This document shows, piece by piece, positions 51,201 through 61,910 of a stretch of DNA of 64,000 nucleotides (positions within the stretch are counted from its first letter, which is position 1; each line of letters opens with the position of its first letter). Source of the DNA: Progne subis subis (Eukaryota > Chordata > Aves > Passeriformes > Hirundinidae). The stretch covers positions 558,001-622,000 of the forward strand of contig JAKJHU010000083.1 in assembly GCA_022316685.1 (NCBI GenBank), in the 5' to 3' direction. A program made the translations under genes and the position numbers. The notes below the pieces were generated by a model. That model had not been told where the DNA came from. It searched no databases and was given only the letters and a program-made list of their open reading frames with translations.

Positions 51201-54200
51201 TGTACTCAGATCTGAAGTTCACTTTGCCTTTGCAATGACCTCAGTGCATGTGCTTATGCCAGGTGTGAACATCCAAATGTGATGAAACATTCTGGGATTT
51301 ATTTTGTTTTCTCTAGAAATAAACAAAGAATGCACTTTGCTTTGAAGAGCTTATTACAGGAGGCACAGAACAACTTGAAAATATTTAAGGTAAACAGTTA
51401 AATATCTGCTTGCTTTTTTTGCCTTGAATTTTAAACAATTTGACTTGAGCATCTAAACAGTCCAGATCTTTCTTCAAACCTACCTAAACAGATCATCACT
51501 GTTGGACTCCATCAAGAGAAGGAAATGGGAAAGTTCTTAGTTACATTTCAGTTGAAGACAGAGAAATAATAATTTCCCAGAATTCAGACTCAGAATATCC
51601 AGAATTAAAAGGACCCCTGGGGATTGTCAAAGTCCAACTCCTGGCCCTGCACAGGACACCCCAACAACCCCACCCTGAGAGCATTTTCCAAATGCTCCTG
51701 CAGCTCTGGCAGCCTTGAGGCCGAGACCATTCCCTGGGGAATGAATTAGTGGGAAAAGAATCACTGAGGAATGATTAATAGAAAAGGACTCATAAGGTGA
51801 CCAAAGTTTTAAAACTTTGTGCTACTTCAGTAGGAAGAAAATGGAGAACTTGGCAAGTTGCTGCAAATACTTTATTTTAGATTCCTGTTAGAGCACTGGC
51901 AGGCCCAAGGCACAGCAGGCCTCACTGAGGAAGGAAAAAGTGGCATTCCATGACGTTCATGGAGGAAAAACAAGAAGCTGATGGTTTGAGGAGATAAGTA
52001 AATGAGTAACTGATGATATGTGGAGATCTTCAGATTGATTCTCGGAAACAAGAGTCTTTCAATCTATTTCCAATATTAAATCAACTATTTGAATTACTTA
52101 AACTTCTATGAGCTGCCTTCTTTTTGCACTAGTACAGGTGGCTGTCACACCTGTTCCCCTTCACAGCCTTCCCTTTGCCAGTCTGGGCTGGTAAATGAAG
52201 GGTGTTTCACACGGTGCTTTTTCACTCCTGACATTTTTCAGAAAGAAGTGATAGGAAAATGTGCCCAGTATCAATCACCTGTATTGTTCTGATTCCTTAA
52301 AGGTCATTAAGTTGGGAAGGTAGCATTTGATTTAAACGGTGGTTTTGGTTTTCATTCAGAGGTTGTTACCTGCAGGTTCTGATTAGACTTAAGAGGACAA
52401 ATCTTTAAGTGTTGGGAATGTTGTGTGTCTGTATGCAGATTGTTAAGGTAATAACACTTCTCTGTGCTTGAAGTATTAAACCTGATGCTCTTGAGTAGCT
52501 CAGTATGAATTACTTGACTTCCTGCCGTGCCTAAAGGCTTCTTTTTCTCCTTGTTGCAGAATGGGGAACTAATTTATGGCTGTAAGGATGACCAGGACTG
52601 TGTCTCTGACTGGAACGAACTTGCTCGTCACTTAAAACCTTTCTTTTTCCCTTCCAACGGGCTAGTCAGTGGCCCCCACTGCACAAGGACAATTGTAAAG
52701 GAATTAATTCATGTGATAACCATGGCGCTGTTGAGTAGCACCGACACCTGCAGGGCAGGTGACATGAAGACTGTTCCCATTTCACAAGGCAGAAGCTACT
52801 GTGAAGCAAGTGCTTTTAATAAGGAGCTAGTAAGAAATGGTAAGGGGTGCTATATTATAAAAACTGTCCACAACTTAGTGTCCGTGGAATCCCAGAATGG
52901 GGTGGGTTGGAAGGGATCTTAACAGGCCCTGCCATGGGCAGGAACACTTTCTACCAGAGCATGTTTCTCAGAGCCTTGGCTGATGTACCAATTCAAATCT
53001 TTGTCTCTTGGTTATAAATATGAATATAGAATGTAAACGGGGATTCTGGTGGCATTTAAAAAGAGTTCTGAGCTGCATAGCTGCCAGACAATTGTTGTTA
53101 ATGTAATGTGACGTTGTAGTGAGCACTTACAACACTGTGTCTAACGATAGGGGTAAAAATAAATTCAGGAGGTGGTAGAAAATGGAAGATAATAGCACTT
53201 TGAGCTGATGACAATCATATGTATTCCAGATGAGTGGAATTTTATGCTGTATGTGATGAAGTTGGGCTGCTTTGGTTGGTTTATTACAACATCTGTACTT
53301 TGCCTTTCCCTGCTCCTCCTGTCAGCCCTCACCAGAGCACAGCTCATGTCCTTTTCTTCAGCTGCTCTTCTGGTAAAGAGAGGGCTGAATACCAGAGGGA
53401 AAAGGAATGGGAAGTGAGAATTGGAAAACTGTGAATTAAGTTAATTCCTCAGTGCATAAGTTCTGTAAAGCTCTAATTATTCAAGATACTGCCAGTTATC
53501 CTAATTATACAAACAGCACATTTCTTACTCTGCTTTTGAGGAAGACCTTTTTCACTGCCCATAGTTTGTTGTAGTGCTGGAGAAAGAGCTGTCTTAGAGA
53601 AATTACAGCAAATACAATTCTTGATACTGTATAAAAAAGACCCCACAGCTGAAATGCTAAGTTACTTTCTGTCAGCAGTTGATACTGTTCAAAGTGAATT
53701 TGTGGTGGCTTCAAACTCAGATGAGAAATTTCTCTTGTGGACTCACAATGAGTAGATTGCAGTGGATGTGGGTGTGTTTTGGTGTTTGTATTTTAGGTAG
53801 TTTGTCGAGTTGAGTACCAGGTGTTTTATTCTGCAGTCCAAGATGAGCTGTTTAAATGTGCAGGTCAATACCTGCACCTTGCAGTTTTGTTTGGAAACTG
53901 AAGTGTTTTGAGGTTTCCCTCTACCTGTGGCTGGACTAAAAGTATTTGGACTCTTAAACAAGCACACGTAGTGGCAAATTGAAGCTAAGACTTGTGTCTG
54001 CCTTATTTTAAAATGCATTTTCTTCTAGGTAAACATAAATTGGAAAGCTCTGGTTTACCGAGGGGTTGTCTCCTTTATAAAACCCTTCAAGCTCAGATGC
54101 TTGACATGCTGGATATTGAAGGACTCTATCCTTTGTACAGTAGAGTTGAACAGTACTTGGAGGAATTTCCTGAAGAGAGGTAAGACTTGATGGCTTTTCT

Positions 54201-57073
54201 TTCCAGTCCTGAGTAACCAGGACTGCAGGCAGGATTGGCTCTGTGCACACACTCTGTTGTGTTGTACAGCCTTCCTTCATGGCACTGCATATTCTGAATT
54301 TCTAACTGGACTTCCAGCTGACCTTGGTCACTTTGGCCTGAATTTTAAAGTAACGATTATGGAAAGTTTACAACAGGCTGAGAGCAAAATGCTCTCTTAG
54401 TACTGGTGGTTGTGTATTTGCAGAAAGCTACAGTGAAATGTTTCTCCTCTCCCCGGTACCTGCAGAGCTGGGAATGTCTGCAGGGATAATGATGTTCTGC
54501 TATGATGAATGCAAGCTGCTGTGTTTTTTTCCACAAATAAAGCTTATTAGTGTAATAATAATTGCTCCAAGCAGCCTCCACTGGGGTGCTGTTCCTCTCC
54601 TGTGCTCACACGAGGGCACTCTGGCTTCACTCAGGAGCAGCTGCTGCTTGTGCAGTTACACAGGAAACAGAGCACTGGAAAATGTGCTCTTTGATCTGTG
54701 GGGGGTTTGTGTGGGTAAACCCCCTGGGAAGGTTCAGCTTCTCAGCAGGGCCTCAGCTGTTCAAAGGGGGAAGGAAGGAGCCCAGGACACCCATTAGCAC
54801 ATGGTGTTGGAGCAGGGCCCTGTCAGATATGCCTTTGCCCCCAGTTTATGCTTTTTATGTACAAAATAATAAAATTTACATATAGAGATCAATATATTGT
54901 ATCTTATATATGTATCTTCAGCAAGGCTTCTGGAGCTCCTGCAGACTGCTACAAACTTGACCTCATCCATTGTTTTGCAAAACCCCCATAATTTTGCAGT
55001 GATACAGAGATAGCAGGGGATTAAGAATGACTCATGTTTATAAACCCCCACACAACCCAAATCCGAAGCAGCAGCAAATCTTGAGTGATCTGAGAGTAAC
55101 AGGGAATTTGTGATGTTGGTTGGCAGTGGGTTAATACTTGGACATGTTTATCAGTGTTATTGCTGGGTTGTTCTAATCTGAGCGTTGGGGCTGCTGAGGA
55201 AAGAGCACACTGAAAACCAGCACATAATTTTGGCTGTCTGTAAATCTTCTTTTAACATTTATTTAGAAGTACATTACAGATAGATGGACCTTACAATGAA
55301 GCGTTTTACGAGAAGCTGCTGGACCTTTCCCTGGAAGATGACGGGACAGTGGCGTTTGCATTAACAAAGGTACAAAGGTTGATTGGTGTGTGTTAATTGA
55401 CCTCACTGAAAGGGCTGGATAATGGATGGAGCAGCATTGCTGCCTTGTCGGGGTCTGCACTGTTAAAGTTCTTCATTGTGTCAGGGTGCCTCTTTATAGC
55501 AGAGAAGCAGTTAAAAACAAGCTTGTAGCACCAGTTCCTGAGAGAAAAATAAAACTGTTTATTTGCTTTCTAGACTGAGGAAGCTGGTGCTGTTTGGCCT
55601 TTAGGAATGTGATCTGTAGGAAATAAACATGATTCTTAGGATGCTGCAAAAGCACCTTGCTCCTGCCAACCTTCTGTTACAGAGAGAATTTCCAGCTCTT
55701 AAAGTGCCAACATACCAATACAGGGAGTGCAGTGCTGCTTTTTGGGAGGAACAGGATGCCTTACTCAGGTAAACACCAAGCTAAGGGAAATGTGTATTAT
55801 TTTCTCATGTACAGGTGCAGCAGTACAGAATAGCAATGACTGCTAAAGACTGCTCCATCATGATTGCCCTTTCCACCTGCCTGCAAGATGAATGGTAAGA
55901 GCTGCCTGTACCTGCTTTGAAATGGCTTCAGTTGTTTAGAGATTGGGATGTTTGTACTGTTCAGGCAATTCAATCACTTTAAAAAAGTGTCCAAATATTT
56001 GGCTGTGAGCATTTTAAGTACAGTTCTGATTTAAGACATTTATGACCCATGTCTCTTTCTGAGAAGTTTTAAGTTGATCAAAAGGATCAAAGTTTTATAT
56101 TTATTCCCTTCTTTGAATTGACTGTTCATAGTAGTTCTGGATTGTTTTCACTAGGTAAAATTCTTCTGCCTTGGTGTTCTCATAGGAGAGATTTTTCAAG
56201 CTGAGTTGTCTTTAATGGCCTGGTTAGAATAAATCCAAGGCAGTAATCAAGAGGTGACAGTTTTGGTTGTCAGGCAGGAAGCTCTGCCACAATATTATCC
56301 CTTTTGGCTTGTGTCAGCAGTGCTAATCTGTTCTTCTGCAGGGGGCTTTGCTTCACCAGAGCCCTTTTATTTTTAGAGAATGCTGTTTTCTGCATTTTTC
56401 CTGCAGCCCTCCAGTGAAATGTTAGTGATGGACATGACTTGTGCAGTGGCTGACTTCAGAACATCCCTTAGCATGCTTGGAGAGCACACTCTATTTTTTA
56501 TTACCCTGAACCTTAGTCGGAGCTGCAGTCCCTTTTCTGCTTTTGCTGTTGCTTTGTCTGCACCACCTAGAAACAGCTTGGATTTACTAAATACAGTGAG
56601 AGTAATGTTTGACTTCATCTGTGTGGAAGCTGAAAGGAAAATGAAAGGAAGAGGTGCCAGCAAGGTCCCATCAGGAATGGTAAAGCTGGAGCTGTAGTTT
56701 CCTAAGTGCTACATTAGCTGCAGTTTATTATCTTGGGCTCCCACAGAAGTTCTAAGATAAACATTAGAGTCACTACTGTAAAGGGACACATAAATTAAAA
56801 GTACTGGTTTCAGTGACTCAGATGTGCAATGTGGTTTTATTTTCCAGCTCTGAGCAAAGACCTGTGGTACTGACATCCAAATCCAGATTCACTTTCTCTG
56901 TTTCTGTGCTGGACCTAGACCTGAAGCCCTATGAAAGCATCCCCCACCAGTACAAACTCGATGGCGAAATAGTCAACTATTACCTGAAGAATGTACAGGC
57001 CAAAGATGACCCAGTTATGTCCAACCTCTTCAAGGAGAATGAAGACTGCACATTAGTTCTTCATAAAGTGTAG
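30183..57073 (+). CDS. IPPK: IPPK, inositol-pentakisphosphate 2-kinase (complete, 13 coding exons)
   Basis: IPPK phosphorylates the 2-position of Ins(1,3,4,5,6)P5 to make InsP6 (phytate), the precursor of inositol pyrophosphates and a cofactor in mRNA export and RNA editing. Exons: 30183-30263, 43563-43610, 47243-47338, 48109-48175, 49696-49817, 50217-50306, 50870-50928, 51317-51389, 52560-52839, 54029-54179, 55267-55369, 55815-55894 and 56848-57073. The 1476 nt give 491 residues, the human length. Visible motifs: glycine-rich nucleotide loop HGEGN (14-18), EIKPKCGF (136-143), the Cys/His zinc cluster CRYCMHQH (159-166), AKDCSIMI with the likely catalytic Asp402, and LDLDLKP (438-444) with the likely metal-binding Asp. 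The start follows the human MxxxKMDENEW; upstream in-frame ATGs are a possible alternative. Confidence 0.97.
30811..30840 (+). other. G-rich runs, possible G-quadruplex
   Basis: Runs of six, six and five G lie within 30 bases near the 5' end of IPPK intron 1, on the coding strand. Confidence 0.45.
35131..35200. repeat. Long poly-T/A-T tract
   Basis: T20, GG, T15 and then alternating AAA and T-runs, in IPPK intron 1. No target-site duplication or retrosequence was recognised next to it. Confidence 0.9.
35604..35624. repeat. Poly-T tract (T21)
   Basis: An uninterrupted run of 21 T in IPPK intron 1, not followed by recognisable retrosequence. Confidence 0.9.
35679..35701 (+). other. Strong predicted G-quadruplex after a T15 tract
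   Basis: G-runs of 4, 4, 7 and 3 with loops of 1, 3 and 1 bases on the IPPK sense strand. Short loops predict high stability. Confidence 0.6.
35884..36088 (+). other. Protein-like open segment in IPPK intron 1, unidentified
   Basis: An open frame of about 68 codons ending TAG at 36086 has unusually protein-like composition: it is hydrophilic, starts amphipathic (QVEELLPKLTEAAMQASRK) and then runs acidic/lysine-rich (VKKEEDACP). An acceptor-like tag precedes it around 35888. I recognise no family. It could be an alternative exon, a decayed retrocopy fragment or chance; no donor, poly-A tail or partner exon was found. Confidence 0.25.
43563..43610 (+). CDS. IPPK: IPPK coding exon 2
   Basis: Encodes RCVVLRFLKSPPNQNK (residues 28-43), a strand of the N-lobe. 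Acceptor ctccag|CGC and donor AAG|GTAAGA. It is preceded by 13.3 kb of intron. Confidence 0.95.
46333..46368. repeat. Uninterrupted C36 homopolymer
   Basis: Thirty-six consecutive C, preceded by a C-rich shoulder from 46321, in IPPK intron 2. The minus strand is G36. The true length may differ, because such runs are hard to sequence. Confidence 0.9.
47243..47338 (+). CDS. IPPK: IPPK coding exon 3
   Basis: Encodes 32 residues (44-75) including EEILQHLQNIVDFGKHVMKQ and GENYVHHG, near-identical to human. Acceptor cttccag|ACT and donor GGG|GTAAAT. Confidence 0.95.
48109..48175 (+). CDS. IPPK: IPPK coding exon 4
   Basis: Encodes EIIQLPLDFVRQLCLKIQPE and RP, plus one base. Acceptor tcaatag|GAA and donor CAG|GTAAGT. 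Confidence 0.95.
49696..49817 (+). CDS. IPPK: IPPK coding exon 5
   Basis: Encodes CRCDKDMDTLSGYAMCLPNL through to CIEIK, which begins the EIKPK motif. Acceptor tcccag|AGT and donor AAG|GTGTGC. It is more GC-rich than its neighbours. Confidence 0.96.
50217..50306 (+). CDS. IPPK: IPPK coding exon 6
   Basis: Encodes PKCGFIPFSSHVSQEIKHKV and then CRYCMHQHLK: the rest of the EIKPK motif and the Cys/His zinc-binding cluster of the family. Acceptor tttcag|CCA and donor AAG|GTAATT. Confidence 0.97.
50870..50928 (+). CDS. IPPK: IPPK coding exon 7
   Basis: Encodes VANGKWKRPSKYCPLDLFS plus two bases. Acceptor ccacag|GTA and donor AGG|GTAAGG. Confidence 0.95.
51317..51389 (+). CDS. IPPK: IPPK coding exon 8
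   Basis: Encodes NKQRMHFALKSLLQEAQNNL KIFK after completing a Gly codon. Acceptor ctctag|AAA and donor AAG|GTAAAC. Confidence 0.95.
51590..51750 (-). mobile_element. CR1 LINE 3'-end fragment
   Basis: Reversed CR1 landmarks in IPPK intron 8: aaagtccaactcctggccct, caccctgagagcattttcca and tgctcctgcagctctggcag. It is antisense to IPPK. Confidence 0.8.
52560..52839 (+). CDS. IPPK: IPPK coding exon 9 (largest)
   Basis: Encodes residues 213-305. The first two thirds (NGELIYGCKD...HLKPFFFPSNGLVSGPHCTR) are conserved; the last third, from about SSTDTCRAG on, is the family's variable loop and differs strongly from human. Acceptor gttgcag|AAT and donor ATG|GTAAGG. Confidence 0.96.
52884..52985 (-). 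mobile_element. CR1 LINE 3'-end fragment beside IPPK exon 9
   Basis: Reversed CR1 end: gaatcccagaatggggtggg, ttggaagggatcttaacagg and a degraded continuation. It begins only about 45 bases after the exon 9 donor. Confidence 0.75.
54029..54179 (+). CDS. IPPK: IPPK coding exon 10
   Basis: Encodes SGLPRGCLLYKTLQAQMLDM LDIEGLYPLY and RVEQYLEEFPEE, matching human closely. Acceptor cttctag|GTA and donor GAG|GTAAGA. Confidence 0.97.
55267..55369 (+). CDS. IPPK: IPPK coding exon 11
   Basis: Encodes TLQIDGPYNEAFYEKLLDLS and LEDDGTVAFALTK. Acceptor atttag|AAG and donor AAG|GTACAA. It ends in phase 0. Confidence 0.97.
55815..55894 (+). CDS. IPPK: IPPK coding exon 12 (catalytic motif)
   Basis: Encodes VQQYRIAMTAKDCSIMIALS and TCLQDE. 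It contains the AKDCSIMI box whose Asp (402) corresponds to the catalytic Asp of plant IPK1. Acceptor gtacag|GTG and donor ATG|GTAAGA. Confidence 0.97.
56848..57073 (+). CDS. IPPK: IPPK coding exon 13 (terminal)
   Basis: Encodes residues 417-491, including FSVSVLDLDLKPYESIPHQY KLDG (metal-binding DLD) and the C-terminus EDCTLVLHKV, ending TAG. Acceptor ttccag|CTC. Confidence 0.97.
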
Positions 57074-59789
57074 CCAGTCCCTTAAGGTTATTTTTATTCA
57101 TACACACGAGAAAGTGAAAGATGATTGGAATACAGTTATGGTGATTTTTTTTTTCCTTTTCCTTTGTGTTCAGTGCATTTTTCAGCTGTGAATGTTTTTG
57201 CTTTATGAAATGATTTCTAATGGGTAATGCGCCTTCTCAGAGACCTGGGATAGCACTAAGCCACATGTTTGCTAGATAACCTTAATGAATGTATTTAATG
57301 TGACAGTACAGGTAACGTGCCATACCTTGGAACTAGAGGACATATCAAATTAGTACAGAAAGTCTACTTCCTTAGAATTGAAAGAGCACAGAATGAAAGG
57401 TTTCCTGAAGTATTGCACTAACATATAAAGCCTAATTACTAACAAGATACTTGCCTTGGAGCCTGTGCTTTGAGTCTCCCTCATCCCTACTAAAGGAGGG
57501 AATGCTCTGGCAGAACCTGTACAACACTTTAGCATTAATCCACTGAAAACACAACCATGCAGTGGCTGATCTGTGGCACTGCCCTAGCACTGCAGAACAT
57601 TTAAGTACTAATGCGTGGACTAGGAACACCAGGCTGCCTCCAGAAGTTGTGTGATCACCTCGTATCTACCTAAAGCTTCTGAAACACAGTGCAAAGGGTT
57701 AAGGTAAGCAACCTTGAGTTTTACATGACAGTTTGGCTTAACTCACCTGCCGTGCTGGTTTTTATTGTCTCTGTACCTTATATGCTGCTATTGGAGGTGA
57801 AACCACAGCTTCCTCTTGCCTAATTTAAATTGAGCTGTAAGAGTAATACGTTCTGAGTTTTACAGATCATTTCAGATCTTTCACATAGCGTCAAATTTTG
57901 GCACTGTTACACTGATGCCCCCTACACTGCATAGCATGAGCAGCTGCTTTCAGGCTCTTTTGCTTTAAATGACACAGGGAAAAGGTGACAGAATCCCATT
58001 TTCTTCCCTGCAGTGGGTCAGTCTCATGGCAGGGTGAGCTTGTGTCAGTGCTGCATGAGCCCTGCTTTGTGCAGCTGAAGGCTGGGGAGGTGCTGCAGTC
58101 AAATCATCCTGAGTTTGAACTGAAGGGTACGATGATAAAATCTACAGCTCCTTTTCCCTCAAGGATTACGCCCCCTGAGTGGTGCAGAGATGAACACAGC
58201 CTGTGCTTTTACCAGTAATGGTGTTTAGGGTCATGCAGCTTAACTCCTAAAACCAGATTTATATTGGAACCTCAGTGTAACATTTGAACTGTTCCACTTT
58301 ACCTGAAATTTAAAAATAGGATGCCCCTGTAACCTTGGTACAACTCAGGAAATGTGAAACACAGAGCCACCACTGCCCCTGTGGCAGAGATGTGCGCTGC
58401 CATCCAGTGCCAGGAGCCCTTCTGGGGCAGAGCCTGAGCTGTGAGACTACAACAGGGCAGTGATCTGGCAGGAATAACCCCTTCTTCCCAAAGAAAACCT
58501 GGAGGGACAGAGCTACTTATAAAACCAGAAGCCCTCCAGCTATTAGAAAGAGGAGGAAGGAAGGACCCTGCACAGCTGGGAAGTTTCCAGGATTTTATGT
58601 TGTAACTTTACACACATTTCCTATGCACACAGCAGTGTCTGTGCTGAGCAAACAGTTTTGTTTTCGGGCAAGGAGGAGGGAGCGAAAGATGAACTGAATG
58701 AAAGGTTACACCAAACCAGCTCAACCAGTTCCATGTCAGTGGAGAAGTAGGAATGAATTTTGCCTGTGTACTGGATTCCAAATTTGAAAGGAGCCTGCCT
58801 TATCTAACAAGACGGAGTTGCCATTCATCAGAACCCAATCTCTGGTGTTCAGCTGTCGAGTCTGGCACAAACCAGGCTCCAGTCTGTCAGTTTTTCCTAA
58901 GCTACCAGAACAGTGGGAGACCATTTCAGTGATCAAACAGTGGATTATTACATTTATGGGATTAGAAACATTACTGTTGCTTCCACCTCTTTGTGCATTT
59001 GCTGCCTGGGGTAGGTGGTTGTGCTGCCAGGGGCTGCAGCAGCTCTGGCCTTGGAAAGGAAGGCTCCTCCTGTTACATGAGAGCCCAGAGCTGCTGCGTT
59101 TGGGCTCTTGGTTCCTCCCCACCTGAGAAGTATCTGACTTCCAGTCACATCAGTTTGGTCGGGGTGCAGTGCTAGTGCAGAGCAGGAACTCCTGGAAACA
59201 TTACGAGTTCCCATATGGGCTCATGACACATCTGATGGAAGTAAAGGGAGAGGCAAGACATTGGCCTGATCTGTTTTGTTTCTTCGGGGTTGAATGTGTG
59301 AAAGGTGATGCTTTGGTAATGTGTCACCAGAATTTCCTCCTGGAAGTCAGAAATGCAAAGGAAGTGCTGCAGTGGGCAGGAGGTGTTCGCTCACCTGTTC
59401 CCAGGGCTGTCATGGGACTCTCTGGGTTAGGTTAACACTGTCTCAACACTCACATTGTGGAACAAAGTCACTTCATACAGTTACCTTTGGGTTTTTTAGC
59501 ATTGTATGTCTTTGAAATCTTCAAATTGTCTTCTTCCACCCTAATTTAATGAGAAAGCTGTTTAATTCTTCGTTCTAGGAGTCTCTTACTGTTCTCTTGT
59601 CATTTTAAAATCACTGTACTTTTACAGAGCTGTGAAATGAAATGGGTTTTTAAGGACTTGATTTTGACAGTGCATGATCTTTTAACAATTTCCAAGTATG
59701 TAGAAAACGTTAAGAAGATAAACCACTCTGGTACACTGATGATTCAGAAAGATAAATTTATAATGAAATCCCTCTGTACATGTAACTAT

Positions 59790-59828
59790 TTTATTTGGCA
59801 TTTTTGTATTTAAATGGCTGTATTTATT
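59790..59828 (-). terminator. CENPP: Candidate poly(A) signals of CENPP
   Basis: Two minus-strand AATAAA hexamers (TTTATT on plus, at 59790-59795 and 59823-59828) lie about 185-220 bases beyond the CENPP stop codon and inside the inferred IPPK 3' UTR. Confidence 0.45.
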
Positions 59829-59928
59829 TTCATGTCATGACAATTTATATATAACGTGCCATAATTGTACAGATAGCATGTTTTATGAGTATGGTTTCTA
59901 AATGGAAAATAACTTAATGTTTATATTC

Positions 59929-59934
59929 AATAAA
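59929..59934 (+). terminator. IPPK: Likely distal poly(A) signal of IPPK
   Basis: AATAAA in an AT-rich context, followed by a T-containing stretch. It sits only 77 bases before the CENPP stop codon on the other strand. Confidence 0.6.
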
Positions 59935-60010
59935 ATTATAGACCGTGTAACACAATATCTTAATTAAAACTACTTTTGAACTTGCTACCTGGTGTAAGCG
60001 ATGCTGGCAT

Positions 60011-60132
60011 TCATTTTTCAGAGTCCAGCACTTTGATCAGGTTCTCGATGGCTGCCTCGATCCCGAAGAGCCGCAGCAGGCTGCGGAAGCAGCCAGGGAT
60101 GCTCTCCACAGTCGTCATCCTCTGCTCCATAA
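60011..60132 (-). CDS. CENPP: CENPP terminal coding exon
   Basis: Encodes the C-terminal VMEQRMTTVESIPGCFRSLL and RLFGIEAAIENLIKVLDSEK, ending TGA at 60011-60013. Acceptor cctgcag|TTA. Confidence 0.93.
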
Positions 60133-61910
60133 CTGCAGGAGGAACAGAGCGGTCAGTGCTGGTTATTTTCCAAGAGTTGCAGCAGTGCTTGGGGCAGGTG
60201 GGTAAAGCAGGAATGCCTGCAGGCAGACAGGCACTGTGAGTCCTTGGAGATTACACAGCAGGGGAAGCAAAGCTGCTGCAGTATTGGGGTGGATTTGGCT
60301 GTTTGGGCCCTAGGAGCTGGAGTTCCATGGCCAAAAGCAGGGCCTGGCAGCTCAGGAGCAGTCCCTGAAGTGACTGAGGTTACCTTGCTCTGGTATTTTG
60401 GGCAGCAGGTCCAGGACAGGCGTAGTGGTCCCTTCTTCATCAAGATGGATCTTCCAGACAATCATCAATTCAAACCTTTAGTGGGTGCACAAGAAAGGCA
60501 GGGCAGGTTAACCAGGTGCTTCCTTCAAAGCAGAAAGTGCAGCAGGCACAAGGCTCAACCTTGTGCTCTGGAACAAAATTCACCTTGTGTAACACAACGA
60601 GCCCTCTCTGGATTCAGGAACCAGGAACACCAATCCAGTGACAAGGAAAGGTTCTGGCTCCATCCAGATTTGCACAGTGCAGTAAAAGTGAGAGAAAAAC
60701 AAAGGAGAGCACTGAGTGTCCCCTGGCTCTACCCCTCATGTAATATCTACACTCAGGAGCAGGTGCTGAGAACAGGAAACTTGTTTCCGAAGTGTTTGCA
60801 TAAATGGAGATGTGCTGGGTTTGGAGTGAGGGTTACCCTGCTATTCATGGTCTTTTTACACTAATGGCAGGTAGACATCTGTCTGAGGCCTACATTCCTG
60901 CAGTTCTTTGCTTTTAATTACAAAAAAAAAGTACTCTTAAGAGTTTCCTTCCAATGTGATTTGTCAGCCTTTTGCCACTTCAGTTTTACAAATCCTTTGG
61001 GAATTTGTGCACAGCTTGTTCTGGGAGTTTGCAAACACATTTCTATGCCAGGCTGTTTTCTACCAAGTCACTGCAACGACTTTAATATTCCTGTGTTTCA
61101 TGAGTGTGGTTGAAAGGGAACGAGGGTAATGGAATTGGCACCTGGCACCAGAGGAAGTAAAGGAAATAAAGGAATAAAAATAAAGGAAGTTCTTCCCTCT
61201 CTGGGATAGATAGAACAATTCATTCCTGCACCCCTGAGTTAAAGCATTTAGTTTTAAAGGGCAAGTTTGGCTGAATGAAGCAGCATCATCAATTAGGGTT
61301 TGTTTGCTAGTTCTACATATGAACATAATGAAGGGAGCTGTGCCTTATTTCCATGTAAATTAAAGCATGTTAAAGCAAGGTGTAACAGGAGAAGGGAACA
61401 GTCTGATCCCATCACAAAATACTTTTCATGGCCCTTACAGATTTTCTGACAATGATAGTTACATCGTCTTACATTTAACTGTAAGGACTTTTTTCCCCTG
61501 CTAAAAATCCCAAATGTACTGGAACATCTCTCACAGGGAGGCCAAACAAATCCCCTGTGCCTGGTAGGGAATAATTCCTTCATCTAACTGATTTCCTTCT
61601 AAAACAATGGAAAAGTGTAGCCACAGATGCTTTGCTTCCATTGCACAGTAAATGCCTTTTTCTTTCTGTTCTTTAATGGCAAGACACCAAGGATCTGGGC
61701 TTTGGTGAGACGGGACTGGGATCCCTGCACCTACTGCCACAGAAGGAACCCAGAGCTGCAGCACAAGGCTGCTGTCCTGCCTGTGCCATCCCTCACCTGT
61801 CTAAAAACAGAAATGCATTTATTGGCTTACCCAGAAACTTTAGGGCTCCTTAGAATTATAAAATCTCCCAGCAGTCCTTCCGGAAGGGTCACGATGTCAG
61901 GATACTTGGC
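60011..61910 (-). CDS. CENPP: CENPP, centromere protein P (last three coding exons)
   Basis: CENP-P is an RWD-domain subunit of the CENP-O/P/Q/U module of the constitutive centromere-associated network. Exons 61910-61831, 60475-60384 and 60132-60011 join in phase to give 97 C-terminal residues. They match human CENP-P in order: AKYPDIVTLPEG (human EKYPDAVYLSEG), GFELMIVWKIHLDEEG (human GFELVIVWRIQIDEDG), LDLLPKIP (human LDLLTKVP) and CFRSLLRLFGIEAAIENLIK (human SFRTLVGLLGIEAALESLIK). The earlier roughly 190 residues are not in the window. In human the upstream introns are very long, so they probably lie well to the right. Confidence 0.93.
60384..60475 (-). CDS. CENPP: CENPP penultimate coding exon
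   Basis: Encodes FELMIVWKIHLDEEGTTTPV LDLLPKIPEQ plus one base. Acceptor actaaag|GTT (weak pyrimidine tract) and donor AAG|GTAACC. Confidence 0.92.
61831..61910 (-). CDS. CENPP: CENPP third-last coding exon
   Basis: Encodes AKYPDIVTLPEGLLGDFIIL RSPKVS plus two bases. Acceptor gtttgcag|GCC and donor TGG|GTAAGC. It is 80 nt long, starting in phase 0. Confidence 0.9.

Larger units (their letters stand above)
57074..59955 (+). other. IPPK: IPPK 3' UTR (inferred, about 2.9 kb)
   Basis: No gene lies between the IPPK stop and the AATAAA at 59929-59934, where AT-rich sequence typical of a 3' end occurs. Shorter alternative ends are possible. Open frames here (for example near 58.0 and 58.8 kb) look like chance. 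Confidence 0.55.
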
